The translations under genes and the position numbers were made by a program. Of a stretch of DNA of 64,000 bases, positions 1 through 10,713 are shown one piece after another. Origin of the DNA: Leptidea sinapis (taxonomy: Eukaryota; Arthropoda; Insecta; Lepidoptera; Pieridae); the NCBI RefSeq assembly GCF_905404315.1, contig NC_066312.1:3273001-3337000 (forward strand). The letters are read 5' to 3'. Numbering within the stretch: position 1 is the first letter of the stretch; every line of letters starts with the position of its first letter. The notes beneath the pieces are model-generated. The model made no database searches. It worked only from the letters and a program-made list of their open reading frames with translations, and was not told the origin of the DNA.

Positions 1-139
1 AGGAGAAAAAAAATAGCTATTTCACTTGTGCCTACTTGGCCCTACTTCGTGCCACATCAACGTAGAGCTCTTTTCGTGCAATTTGTCGTTCTTCATCAGT
101 TATTTCACTCGCAATGTTTTGTAGCCTAAGTGCAATACG

Positions 140-410
140 GCAGTGGGAGTCTCTTTTGCACAGGATGCCGGCTAGATTATGAGTACCACAACGGCGCCTA
201 TTTCTGTCGTGAAGCAGTAACGTGTAAACATTATTGTGTTTTGGTGTGAAGGGCACCGTAGCTTGTGAAATTATGACGTCATGGTGACGACGCAATTGTA
301 GTGCCATTCAGAATTATTTTGATTATTAAGAATCCTGAGCGCCACTGCAATGTAATTGGCATTCTTATCAAATACCATTAGCTGAACGTCCTGCTCGTCT
401 CGTCTTTTTA
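140..410 (-). repeat. dispersed lepidopteran repeat, copy 1
   Basis: On the - strand the copy reads from the GACGAGACGAGCAGGACGTT end to the GGCGCCGTTGTGGTACTCAT and GCCGGCATCC end. It is the same family as copies at 2565, 13764, 19325, 35245, 41370 and 49823. I recognise it as abundant in butterfly genomes but do not assign a family name. Confidence 0.75.
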
Positions 411-2355
411 TATTATATATTTCTCATAATTGAAGACTAAATGTTGGGTTCCGCTATCAGAGAAACCTTATTCAACTCATTCCTTTCAACCAGATTTCCA
501 ACGAAACTTTGATATCGCGTTGAAACGAACTCGCTGTCGTCGTTTGATCCTTTTTCCATCATCTTGTCGTTGGTCCGTATTATTATATTCAGTTGAGTGC
601 ATTTTCCTGTCGGTCCCTTATTTGACTTGTCGATACTTCATTGAAACTACATATTATTTTTGCATTTATAATCTATTTCAGTAGTTTATAGTTCTATGCA
701 AATGATGTTGAAATGTAAGGTGTCTTTGGGGGTACTTTAATTAAGAAATAAAGTAACAATTGGTCTTTTCAAAATAGAATTGGATTATTTCAATATAAGT
801 TGATCTCGAAATAACCCAATTCTATTTCTCTATTAAAATATGAATATTATAATATAAATGATACGTTAGATATATATGTCATAGGTATATTTTCAAAGCC
901 GTGATAATACAATTTCACTAGTGAAATCATAATAAAACGGTAGATTGTCAATCGACTTAATTTTTTACACACATGATACACTACAATGATATTATAATAA
1001 GTCTAGGTATATTACAATGATGAAGTTACCAGTGTGAGACGTCGAGCATTCTGATTGGTCATTTTTTCACACGCAGTTTGCAAAACAATGATAATACACA
1101 TTGCTGTGTGTATTATTTATTTTCCATCTGAAATTATTGTTGAAATAGTAGTGAACAAGGGGCCGATTTGGTTCTGGCACTCGCAGGCCGCTACCGAGGA
1201 GCGCTCCGCTCGGCTCCTGCGTTGTGATTGTTTGTGTTAATTTGTTTTTGGGATCCTACAAGTGAACAAAGGCCGATTCGCTTAGATAACAATTAGTTGG
1301 TTACACTAATATTTAATTATGAAATTATGACTATACAATTAATACAAGAAACAGATCAATCAGAGGCGGCCTCATAAACTAATGACCAGTAAAATTGTCA
1401 AAGTATCATTCACTCACTTACTATATTACTAAAAGCAGACCGTTAAATTGTAAGAAATCAAGTCGATTGACAATCTTCCTGCGACGTATATAATGACTGA
1501 CTAATTCATCAATGCAGAGGTGAATACATGATGACCTGCTTCTGGTAAGAAATAAATTTAAACGTAATTCTGTTATATTCAATAATTTCTTAATAAGAGG
1601 TTGGTAGTTCTTAAATTTTTAAGGATTTACTGAACCGTAGGACATTATACTTAACCAAGGTTGATATACATTTCAACAGATATCCTAATTAGTTAGTCGA
1701 AGTGCTTTACAAATAGATCACTTAAAATATCGTCAGTGCTAACTGTAGAATTTTCGGAAATATTTTAAAATTGTCAAAGGGATGTAGGGAATTACGCCTT
1801 TAAATAGTACGTACTACAGTTTGTGTTTGAAAAGAAAATTGATGTGATGTTCGCCTGTAATAATATAATAAAAATAAGTTCGAAAAAAACTTCGACCAGC
1901 GATGTTGTAGCTACTAATGAACAAGTCGGTGTATCGTATCGATATTACAATTTTATTTTATTTATTGAAAAGTGCACTTTTAATCCAATTAGAGCAATGT
2001 TTCATTTTCCTGCTTTCCTGAAACATCTTTTAGATTAATATTTTAATTAGTTCGATGTCTTCTCACGATTTTTCATTTGGAATAAAAATTTTATTTCGTA
2101 ATGTCTCACAAATCCTTTTAGTTTTATAAAATGTAATACTTTGTAGGTTCTAAGAAAGCGTAATAGGACTGCTTACTTATCGCTCTGCCTTATAATTAAA
2201 TCTTCTTTGTGCGATGTCATAACTTAGTCTCCAACTAGTTCTCACAATTAGTTTTAAATAAGATGTTACTGGATAATATTGTTTATAATAATTATGTCTT
2301 TTATTTCATGCTTGATAATGAGATATACAAATTTTAGTTATGTGTACAAATTGTA

Positions 2356-2430
2356 TAGACGATGGGAGATTCGAACCAGCGCCTCTCGGCAAAGGCTCGG
2401 ATCCTTGACTAATTAGCCAACCGTCCGAAT
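2356..2430 (-). repeat. tRNA-like SINE head
   Basis: On the - strand an A-box-like GGTTGGCTAATTAGTC precedes a B-box-like GGTTCGAATCTCCCATCGTC. The arms do not fold as a functional tRNA, so a tRNA-derived SINE head is more likely. Confidence 0.45.
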
Positions 2431-2564
2431 GACGCATTATTCGTTAATGTTTCTTCAACTCTCGATTTAAAATTATATGTTTAAATATGGTGTATATATT
2501 ACATCTCTGATATTTTGAGAACTTTAATTCTTAATTTAAATCTGCTATAAATTATATCAGCTAC

Positions 2565-2936
2565 TAGGTCAGATAACGCCCTACCCATTACAATGCAGTG
2601 CCGCTCATGATTCTTGATAAACCCAAAAATTCTGGGCGGCCGCGGCGCTACAATAAATGCGATTGTCTCCTTGAGCATAAGATGTTAAGGGCTCATTTGC
2701 CCAGTAATTTCACTAGCTACGGCGCCCTTCAGACCGAAACACAATAATATTTACACATTACATTATTGCTTCACGGCAGAAATAGGTTGTCTTAAGACAT
2801 ATACCTTCTCTAACTACTTCCATTTTCTGAAATCCAGTGCCACACATTTCGTACTTAAATTGTACCGGCTATTGTAGTTTTCATTATAATTTATGCTAAT
2901 GCAGTCAATCGATGTTCAATTTATTGTGTGATACGA
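2565..2936 (+). repeat. dispersed repeat, copy 2, with extended 3' tail
   Basis: The core (from ACGCCCTACCCATTACAATG to TTGCTTCACGGCAGAAATA) matches the other copies. It then diverges into a tail of about 150 bases beginning GTTGTCTTAAGACATATACC and ending ATTGTGTGATACGAG. The tail is shared only with the copy at 35245. The 5' end is truncated. Confidence 0.75.
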
Positions 2937-5623
2937 GTTATATTGAACGAGGCTAGAACTATTAATCCGACAACAAAAGTTTCGACGTACTTTTAAAACT
3001 TTCATAGTTCTACCGCACAAACCTTTGAAGTGTACTTACTGTTTTCTAAAGTTTTAATCTGGCTGAATGTAAAATAAATCCTATTTTTGAGCACATAATA
3101 ACAAAAGACTCTCGAGGAATATTCCTATTGAGAACTAAGAAGGACTCGAGTCTTCAGATCGTCGGGCTCTTACATTTTATTCACCGCTTGTTACACTAGT
3201 TACAAAATTTGTTTGGATTGAAGATTTCTCTAGATACATAAAATATTTAATCATTCGTTCCATTATTTATTTGCTGTGAGTAATATATAACATAATATCA
3301 AGTAGTTAGTATATTGCATGTTACTTGCTAGCATTAGTAGTCCACCCTATGTTCGTAAAAAGTTGAGCTCGTGAGAAGAACATATAAGAAACTCAACGTC
3401 CACTCTTTTCAATCAAATAGAGTATTTTACAATGGCTGTAATATACATAACAAATTAGTTTGTAAGGGGCTGCATCTAATGTATGGGTCGTCATTAAATG
3501 ATATAAACTATTTAATTAAAAGTTTTAAAGAATTAACAGTATAAAATGGTGGTCGTCACAATTAGTAATTGCATCCAATAAATACAATGATTTATTAAGT
3601 ATAACAGGTCGACCCGGCACCACAAGTTGACGCATGGACCAGCAGTAGTTCGTTTTTATATAGCATATACTTACTAGATCGATAAAGGGGCATACCAAAT
3701 GTGTGAGTAAAATAATTTTCGCTTATCCCACGCGTTTATATAAAAAGAAAACGTCGAAGATAAGAGTGGAGTGGAGATCAACACAGAACTTGTATTGTGT
3801 TTACTTTTTACCTACGAGTTAGAATAATTGTGAAAAGATGTCAAATGCAAAGTAAAAAATATTTAAATTAAATTGAATGTTATAGAAATTTTATAATTTA
3901 AATATGAAACATAAATTAAAAAGAGAGAAGCGTGGCTGGGCTTAGATAGTTATAAAAAAATGCAGTAAGCTTTTATCATAGATTATTCTAATAAGTAAGT
4001 TTAGATTTACAATTTTATTTATAGAACTGTTTATAGTTGTATCATCCAACCACACACAAGTCTATTAATAACGTCTTCTAAATAACAGCTCGTCGAATCA
4101 TACCCATCATGAATGTAAAATATGCTGAAAAAGTTTTCCTTTCAAAAAATATTTCCTTTTACACTAAAGTAAATGAATGCGGTAAACTAGTAGTATTAAT
4201 TCACATTCGCATTTATAACAATTTTTTAATTACCGTTTCTTTCAAATATTGTTGAAGAGCAATATTTTATGAAATATCCCAATTTTTAAGAGACTCTAAT
4301 TGATATTTTCTGTATCACGTGCATAGCTTGTTACAGAAATTACAAAAATATACACACTTCATCTCTTTCTCGCAAGTTGTGTGAAGGCCCAAAATAGCAG
4401 CAGCATGGTTCAAATATTCTATAGTCAACACAAACACAAACAACCCATTACTGTATCAGGAAAATGAGACCAAAAACTTTCCAGCGGAAGCACTCGCATT
4501 GAATTTCCTAGGGTTTGGAAATGGTGGTCCAAATCAAAGACTGCTATCGTTTGTGGTTAAAACCTATTAGCTAATAGCGAATCCCGTTTCGTCATTGATA
4601 AAATAGGTCCAATAAAGTTGTTCACATTGAATTTTCTTAACCATTCTGGGGTCCAGCAAGCTGCTACTATTCAACATCAATGATTTGTGTAAAATGTTAT
4701 GTACACTACTACCACTCGAGTTATTTCTTCATCTCAAAGATAAATCGATGATATACAAAAACACTTTTTTTAACATCCTAACCATTTTCACGTCCTTTGC
4801 CGTTGTAGGGTTGCCCGAGGTTCTTTATTTCTGATTCATATTTAAGATGTCTAATTTACATGAAATTTTGTTATTAAATCACTATCTTCAGAATAACACA
4901 TGAAATAAAATAATTAATCAAAAAATGTATTTTGTTACTAAACCAGAGGACTTTCAAATCGCTACATATGTAACGAACTGTTCATATTTATAAATTACTT
5001 CTGAACTTATGAGCTTGCTATTGCCAGCAATTGCTGACTTTCTTCGAATCTAACGATAGTATTGTCGGAATCAATTTTAACAAAGACGTCGTATTTATTG
5101 ATATATGGCGATATGGACTTTGCACTTCCTACAATATTAAATTGTTGACAATAAAATAATTTCTTTTACACCGACTGAGTTATCAGGTAGCTTGACTAGA
5201 ATAGAAGAATTGTTTTCAGAAATACATTGTACAATATTGTAACAATAAAAATGAGAGGAAATACTTTTAGGATTAACAGTTTTATTTTATATCACACGGG
5301 CAATGTTATGAAAGCTACATTAGAAATGAGAAGTTGGACCCGGGAATGCAAAGATATACTCCATCGACATATCCTCCGTCCTTCTTGTTTAAGTGTACCA
5401 TTTCGCCATCAGGTTGGACGACTTTCAAACAAGAGTACAAAGATAATGTTAATGCTTCGTAATATGGGCGTGACGTGTTGAGCTCATAAAAATATTATTT
5501 GTAATAGTAAGTCTAGTGGCTCGCATCAGTTTCGCTTTTGGCAGAAAATCTGCTTAATCTTCGGCTGCGCTCAAACTGTATTCGTCAATGTATTGACAAT
5601 TTTTTGTTCCAAGATGCGATAAC

Positions 5624-5795
5624 ATATTCAAATTCAAAAATCTTTATTCACTGTTAAGCTGTGTAAGTTATTTAGTGCAAGTCAGGATGACGTACAAAAG
5701 TTACAGTAGCATTCAAATGATTACAACAATATTTATTAACAGTAAATTTAGAATTTCACATCCTATTTTGAATAAAAATATTTGAATTTGAATAT
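5624..5795. repeat. 172-bp repeat with AATTCAAAT-type inverted ends
   Basis: The left end (5624-5648) and right end (5771-5795) are inverted copies at 22 of 25 positions. The right end (AATAAAAATATTTGAATTTG) equals the 3' terminus of the LINE tails at 53207 and 55907. It therefore belongs to, or was generated with, that retrotransposon family. Confidence 0.5.
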
Positions 5796-8254
5796 ATAGC
5801 TTAGCGTTACACTACAATGGCGTCATTAATTAAACACACGGCTAGAATTACTTAACCGTAATCATCAAAAACTCTTCAAAATTAATATAAATAATTCACG
5901 TAAATAAATCAATTTTCCATAACATTATTTCGGAAAAACCTGTAATAAATCTAGTAGCCGCGCGCTAACGTAGGCACATACTTCGTGCTGTCTTATGCGA
6001 CCACGTAAATGTGTAATATTTTGTTTCTTAGCAACTTTAGGAGAATTTTGTTGCGTTAAGGAACTTTAGGAGAATGTCAATTATTTACTTTTTTTTTTTA
6101 CGATTAACTTTACGGTTAGATAGCTCTTCACGTGTGTTTATTTAATGTCGCCATTGTAGCGCCACTTTGTATAATTATTTGCGTGCATACGTAAATAATT
6201 GTTTTTTATTACACTTAACACGTTTTAAGTTTTAAATGTCCATAGAAGTGTATATAATGTGTAACCATAACTCAAATTTCAGTAAACAATAGATTATTAT
6301 AACACGTCTGAAAAAGTTTTAATTTCTTATTCGATTTCGGCCTAAACTGCAACAGACACTGGAGATTCGATATCGGTTGAGTCCTTTTTCGGTTGAACAC
6401 TTAATTTGGGAGCTCTAAAAAGCCAGTAGATTGCAAATCGAGTTAGTAAATGTATATATATATTGACTGCAATATGTTTTACAGTTTATTGAATTTGTCG
6501 TTATTTTGCAATAATCCATAACTATCCAAATGTTATGAGTTTTGATTGAGTCTTTTATCAATTCGACATGTGTTTTGTTGGTGACAGACAAATCTTAGTG
6601 GAGTTAACACTCAAGAAAATCTCATATCATTTGGATAAATGTTTTAAATTAAAACTTATTTACTTAAAAGTAACATATTTCTGCTTTGTATATTTTTCGT
6701 TACGATTTCTCAAACGAACAATTCTCGAGGTAATGTGAATATATAATTAAAGCTTCTATAAAGTATTATCTTGTTGCTTGCAACCATTTTTATAAACAAC
6801 TTCTGTCTTCGTAGTTTTTATCAAAAGGAACGAGCACAAACAACAACTGCATTTGAAGTGATTCATGCAAAGTTAATTACTGGAAGACGTGTTTTATATA
6901 AATACTGTTCAACAGTGTTCTTTATAATCGCTACCCCGTACGACTACAGAGTACAGACAGACACTTAATCCTTGTTTTCCGTATTGTGGAGGCCAATTAG
7001 GAATTTGATGGCAAAATCTGTGAGCTTTGTGTCTCCGTTAGATACTTTGTATCGGAACTAATTTGGGGCATAGAGAGCTCGAGTGCAGAATCACAATGTA
7101 ATTAATCGAATAATTGTCTATCAAAATGAATTGTAAAGGTAAAATTCAATTTTGAGAAAATAAATGATTATATATATATATACTTACATAATATTTTTTA
7201 ACCAAAATAATATTATGTAACGTATGTAATATTTCTGTGTTCGTGCACAGTGACTTCAGAAAAAGCTTAAACGATTTGAATACGGTTTTATATCAAATAA
7301 AATAATGTGGTGTCTGTAATATTTAGTGTTGTTCCATTCGGTTCACAAACAAAAGTAAAATGAAATAATAAGCGGTAACGCGTAAACGAAATCTATACAC
7401 CGGCTGTTTAGAAAAAATACCTCTATTTTAATTTATTACGATCTATTGTTATTTTTTAACAAAAAATCAAAAATACTTTAATTTAACAACTATATTAAAT
7501 GTAGAATCCATGACACCAACGACTTACATACAACCTGCTTTATGTAAAATGTGTGAAAATGCTTTGGGCACTCTTTGTGTCTTACATATTTTTTTCTTAA
7601 TCGTAATGGAAATTTATGGCCCGTTTATTATTTCTTCGAACACTTATTACCTATAATAACTTAAGTTACCTGAGAAAATGAACAATAAAGTATACTCGTG
7701 TAAGCATTGTAATTATTTATTATAGTTGAAATTTATTTAAAACGTTAGTATTCACGTATGAACATTCACATTAGCAATCATATATATATATATATATTGA
7801 GTGTAATAAGCCACCCTTTTAAGAGAAAAATATATGATGCGTAAAAGTATTATTATCAAGTAATTAAAATACTAATTGTATATTAATACATGCTTGCGGT
7901 GCAAAATTATGTGTTGTCTTTGTTCGCGTTTAATTAATTGCAACCAATTACGACAGAAAGCGCACAAAGACAAAGTAAGCTACCGCGAGCTCTGTCTGTA
8001 GTGTTAATATTATTATATTTTAACACCAGGTACTTTCGTCTGTTAAACGAGCAATTCTTGAGTATAAATATATATATAATCTGATTCTCGGAAACGGCTC
8101 TAACGATTTTAACGAAATTTACTATAAATGTAGTTTCGGGGCGAGATATCGATCTAGCTAGGTTTCAATTTTAGTTTTAACAGTGTTTTAATGAGAAACA
8201 CCTACGATAACATTAGAATACAAAAGTAAATTTCGCCACTATATACTAGAATAT

Positions 8255-8330
8255 AATAGCTCAGATGGGACATTGGGTGATTCGGAAAGCAGAAGACCCC
8301 GGTTCGAATCCAGATGTCCTATTAGTTTTT
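8255..8330 (+). repeat. tRNA-like SINE head
   Basis: ATAGCTCAGATGGGACATTG (A-box-like) and CCGGTTCGAATCCAGATGTC (B box) are spaced as in a tRNA and followed by a T-rich run. The acceptor and anticodon stems are poor. Confidence 0.45.
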
Positions 8331-8810
8331 TTTTGTTCAAGTTTTGGACCTTCTTATAACTCCGAACTCAGAGCCTATATCATATCATATAATATAGTAC
8401 GGGTCTTTTCCGAGATTGTATAAAAGTTTTAATTCTCACAGCAGGTGGTTGGTATTTTGGTATTTTATGATGATCGTTATTTCTATTCTTTCGTAATGAA
8501 TTTACGCAAAATACTATTTAAAACATAATGCTCTATTTCAGTAAATTTATAAATGTGTAAATGAAAAACGTTGTGCGTTTAAGAACACACGACACAAGTG
8601 AAACGTTCATCACGGCGACCTCGATAATACGAAAAATAATGCAATGGTGTGATTTTATAAACCACGATGCATCTGAAGCTTATTTTCTCAAAATAACATA
8701 TTAATATCAACATGATAACCGAAAGAAAAACAAAACAAATTTAATTACAGTACTATTTGCTTCTTTACTTACTTAATAATATTTACTTATTTAAAAAATA
8801 TATAATACAA

Positions 8811-9172
8811 CTAGCCGACCCGACAGACGTTGTTCTGTACATTTAAAAAAAATACTGTTTTATAGGAATTTGCCGATAAAATTTCAAAACATCAAGAATT
8901 ATTTCGTAAAAATGCTCCCCGTTCTTATAATGAAATTGTTTCACAGCGGAACTCTCAAACCGTGCGTCACTAAATTCTCTCATAGAAAATATGTCCACAC
9001 AAAACAAATATTGGAAATAAAAATAATTATGGGTCCCAAATCGAAATATAAACTATCCTATCTCTCAAGTTGGACGAAACTGCACTCCAAGAAGTGATCC
9101 CCATTTAAATCTGTTCATTAGTTTAGGAGTCCATCGCGGACAAACAACGTGTCACGTAATTTATATATATTA
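8811..9172 (+). repeat. 362-bp ACTAGCCGACCCGACAGACG repeat
   Basis: It starts ACTAGCCGACCCGACAGACG and ends CGGACAAACAACGTGTCACG plus TAATTTATATATATTAAGAT. A fragment with the same end occurs at 56936-56985. I recognise both ends from lepidopteran genomes. The open frame inside (about 8870-9097) lacks a recognisable domain. Confidence 0.6.
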
Positions 9173-9191
9173 AGATAATAATAAAACCCTT

Positions 9192-9270
9192 GTCAAGAGT
9201 GGCGTTCGAACCTACGCTCCCTCTCGCTGTAAATCTGGAACGTTACACCATTCGGCCAACCTGACTTGAA
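9192..9270 (-). repeat. tRNA-like SINE head
   Basis: On the - strand TTGGCCGAATGGTGTAACG (A-box-like) is followed by TAGGTTCGAACGCCACTCTT (B box). The overall tRNA fold is not convincing. Confidence 0.45.
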
Positions 9271-10056
9271 AGCAGTAATTTAAATTAATGATACAACTAC
9301 CTACCTACCTACTACAATCGGACGCGGAGTACCGCATACACATAAAGAACATTATAATGTGTATAATTGTGTTCAGTTAACTCACTGGTACGTTTTGCCC
9401 TGACTGATCGCGCCACCGTAGAGGAGACTACTTCACTCAATAACAAAACAAATTAACTAAAAGCCATTAAAAATCCACAAAATAAAGTTATATAAGTTGA
9501 AAAGGGGTGCATTTAGGGGTAGATATATGTATATTGGTTTTTTGGTAAAAGTATTTATTTACTTAAGATACTAAATTAATCTATGACACTTGCTAAATAA
9601 CTATAATTAATGATTCTACTTGTGAGTACGCGGATCTCTACTAACTCGCACCAGTCCTGTAATGGTTATAGACAAATGGTTAATGGTAACTAGGACCGGA
9701 CCGATCAATGGTTACACGCAGTCAAATTTAATCAATAAAGAGTATGGATAAATTGCATAATGTCAACATTACAAGTCAAGAAGAAAACATCTCGCACGGT
9801 ATTATATTAAATTTATCTCATCCAAATAACTAAGTAAAACTACAACCATAATATTTTTACATTATCACCAATACGTTAAAAGTGAGAAAATTTCAAAATT
9901 TTGTAAATACATAATATAACAAAATTTTTGTGACCTATCAAAGGTTTCAAAACAAAATCAGTTGTAGGTGAAATAATTTATAAATCAGTTTGGTAGTTTT
10001 GGAGTAATGCACTTCAAATGAACAAAGGCACATACAATTATTCAATATTTTTTTCT

Positions 10057-10499
10057 TTATATTAGCTTAGATAACAACATAATAATCGCGTATTTTTGGG
10101 CGCTTCGGCGGACAAGATTGTTATTGTCGAGATCGGGCGCAACATGCAGCGACAGTAGCAAAACACGCGTCGAATGTTGCGTGCGTGTGCGATCTTTTCG
10201 CGTCGGTATAATTAGGTCGAGTCGTGCAGTCGTGCGCGTCAGTGAGTGTGAGTGTGGCCCTCTTCGGTGGTCGCCGGGCGGTCGCCGGGCGGGCCACGCG
10301 AGACACAGCCGCATGTGCAGCACGCCAGGGCAGGACCGCCTCCTGACCCGGCACGAGTCCACCGACACCCGGCCGTTGCATCCTTCAAATCTAGACCTAC
10401 TTCCGGTGCGCTAGCCCGCGTCACAGCTCGTCCGACACAGACGCGATCGCGACGCTACATCCGTAACCTCGCCTTCGTAAATACATTAATTAGTGCGAA
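10057..10499 (+). promoter_or_regulatory. CpG-rich internal promoter and 5' UTR (promoter A)
   Basis: This block is strikingly GC- and CpG-rich against AT-rich flanks and runs directly into the ATG at 10500. An arthropod initiator-like TCAGTG places a candidate start site at the A of 10241. A GGTCG element that fits the DPE consensus RGWYV lies at +29, one base off the usual spacing. There is no convincing TATA box. The leader holds an upstream ORF of 33 codons (10313-10414). The block also contains a 12-bp tandem duplication (about 10268-10292) rich in GGTCGCCGGGC. That it drives transcription is inferred from composition, the initiator and the downstream coding exon. Confidence 0.6.
10313..10414 (+). 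other. upstream ORF in the promoter-A leader (33 codons)
   Basis: An ATG at 10313 opens a 33-codon frame that closes at a TAG ending at 10414, 86 bases before the main start. It lies downstream of the candidate initiator at 10241. It probably affects translation efficiency rather than encoding a conserved peptide. The peptide matches nothing I know. Confidence 0.35.
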
Positions 10500-10713
10500 A
10501 TGATGAGTGCGGCGTGTGAATTCGAGCACCCGATTGATACCGACGCGGCTTACGAGGGCGACTGCTCCGGCTCCTTGAGCGCTGTGTCTTCTAACGGTGG
10601 TTCCTCTAGCAGCTCTTCAAACGGCTCCAGCACCTTATCTATTTCCCTGCGGTCCGCTTATCATAAGATGTCCAAGATAATATCGCATTCTATGAATGGA
10701 AACGGAAATTCAG
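10500..10713 (+). CDS. trio: trio exon A1: alternative first coding exon, Ser-rich N-terminus
   Basis: The exon has two adjacent ATG codons at 10500 and 10503 with A-rich upstream context, then 71 codons plus one base. The peptide starts MMSAACEFEHPIDTD. It continues into long Ser/Gly/Asn runs and a short helical basic patch (SAYHKMSKIISHS). The donor is TCAG|GTGGGC, phase 1, which pairs with the phase-1 acceptor at 28190 to form a Glu codon. The CpG-rich leader immediately upstream and the absence of a good acceptor argue for a first exon. I do not recognise the peptide as a named domain. It is probably the N-terminus of a GEF2-only isoform. Confidence 0.7.

Larger units (their letters stand above)
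1..10056. other. upstream region without a supported gene
   Basis: This stretch is AT-rich. I see dispersed repeats (listed separately), a CpG-rich patch at about 1150-1235, simple TA repeats (near 7168 and 7776) and tRNA-like SINE heads. No block has coding-like composition with good splice sites. It could be intergenic, or an intron of a longer trio transcript whose spectrin/GEF1 exons lie further left. Confidence 0.6.

Noticed and set aside
10057..10503. Several overlapping open frames on both strands in the CpG-rich leader
   Set aside because: They reflect high GC with few stops. Only the frame from 10500 joins downstream exons in phase.
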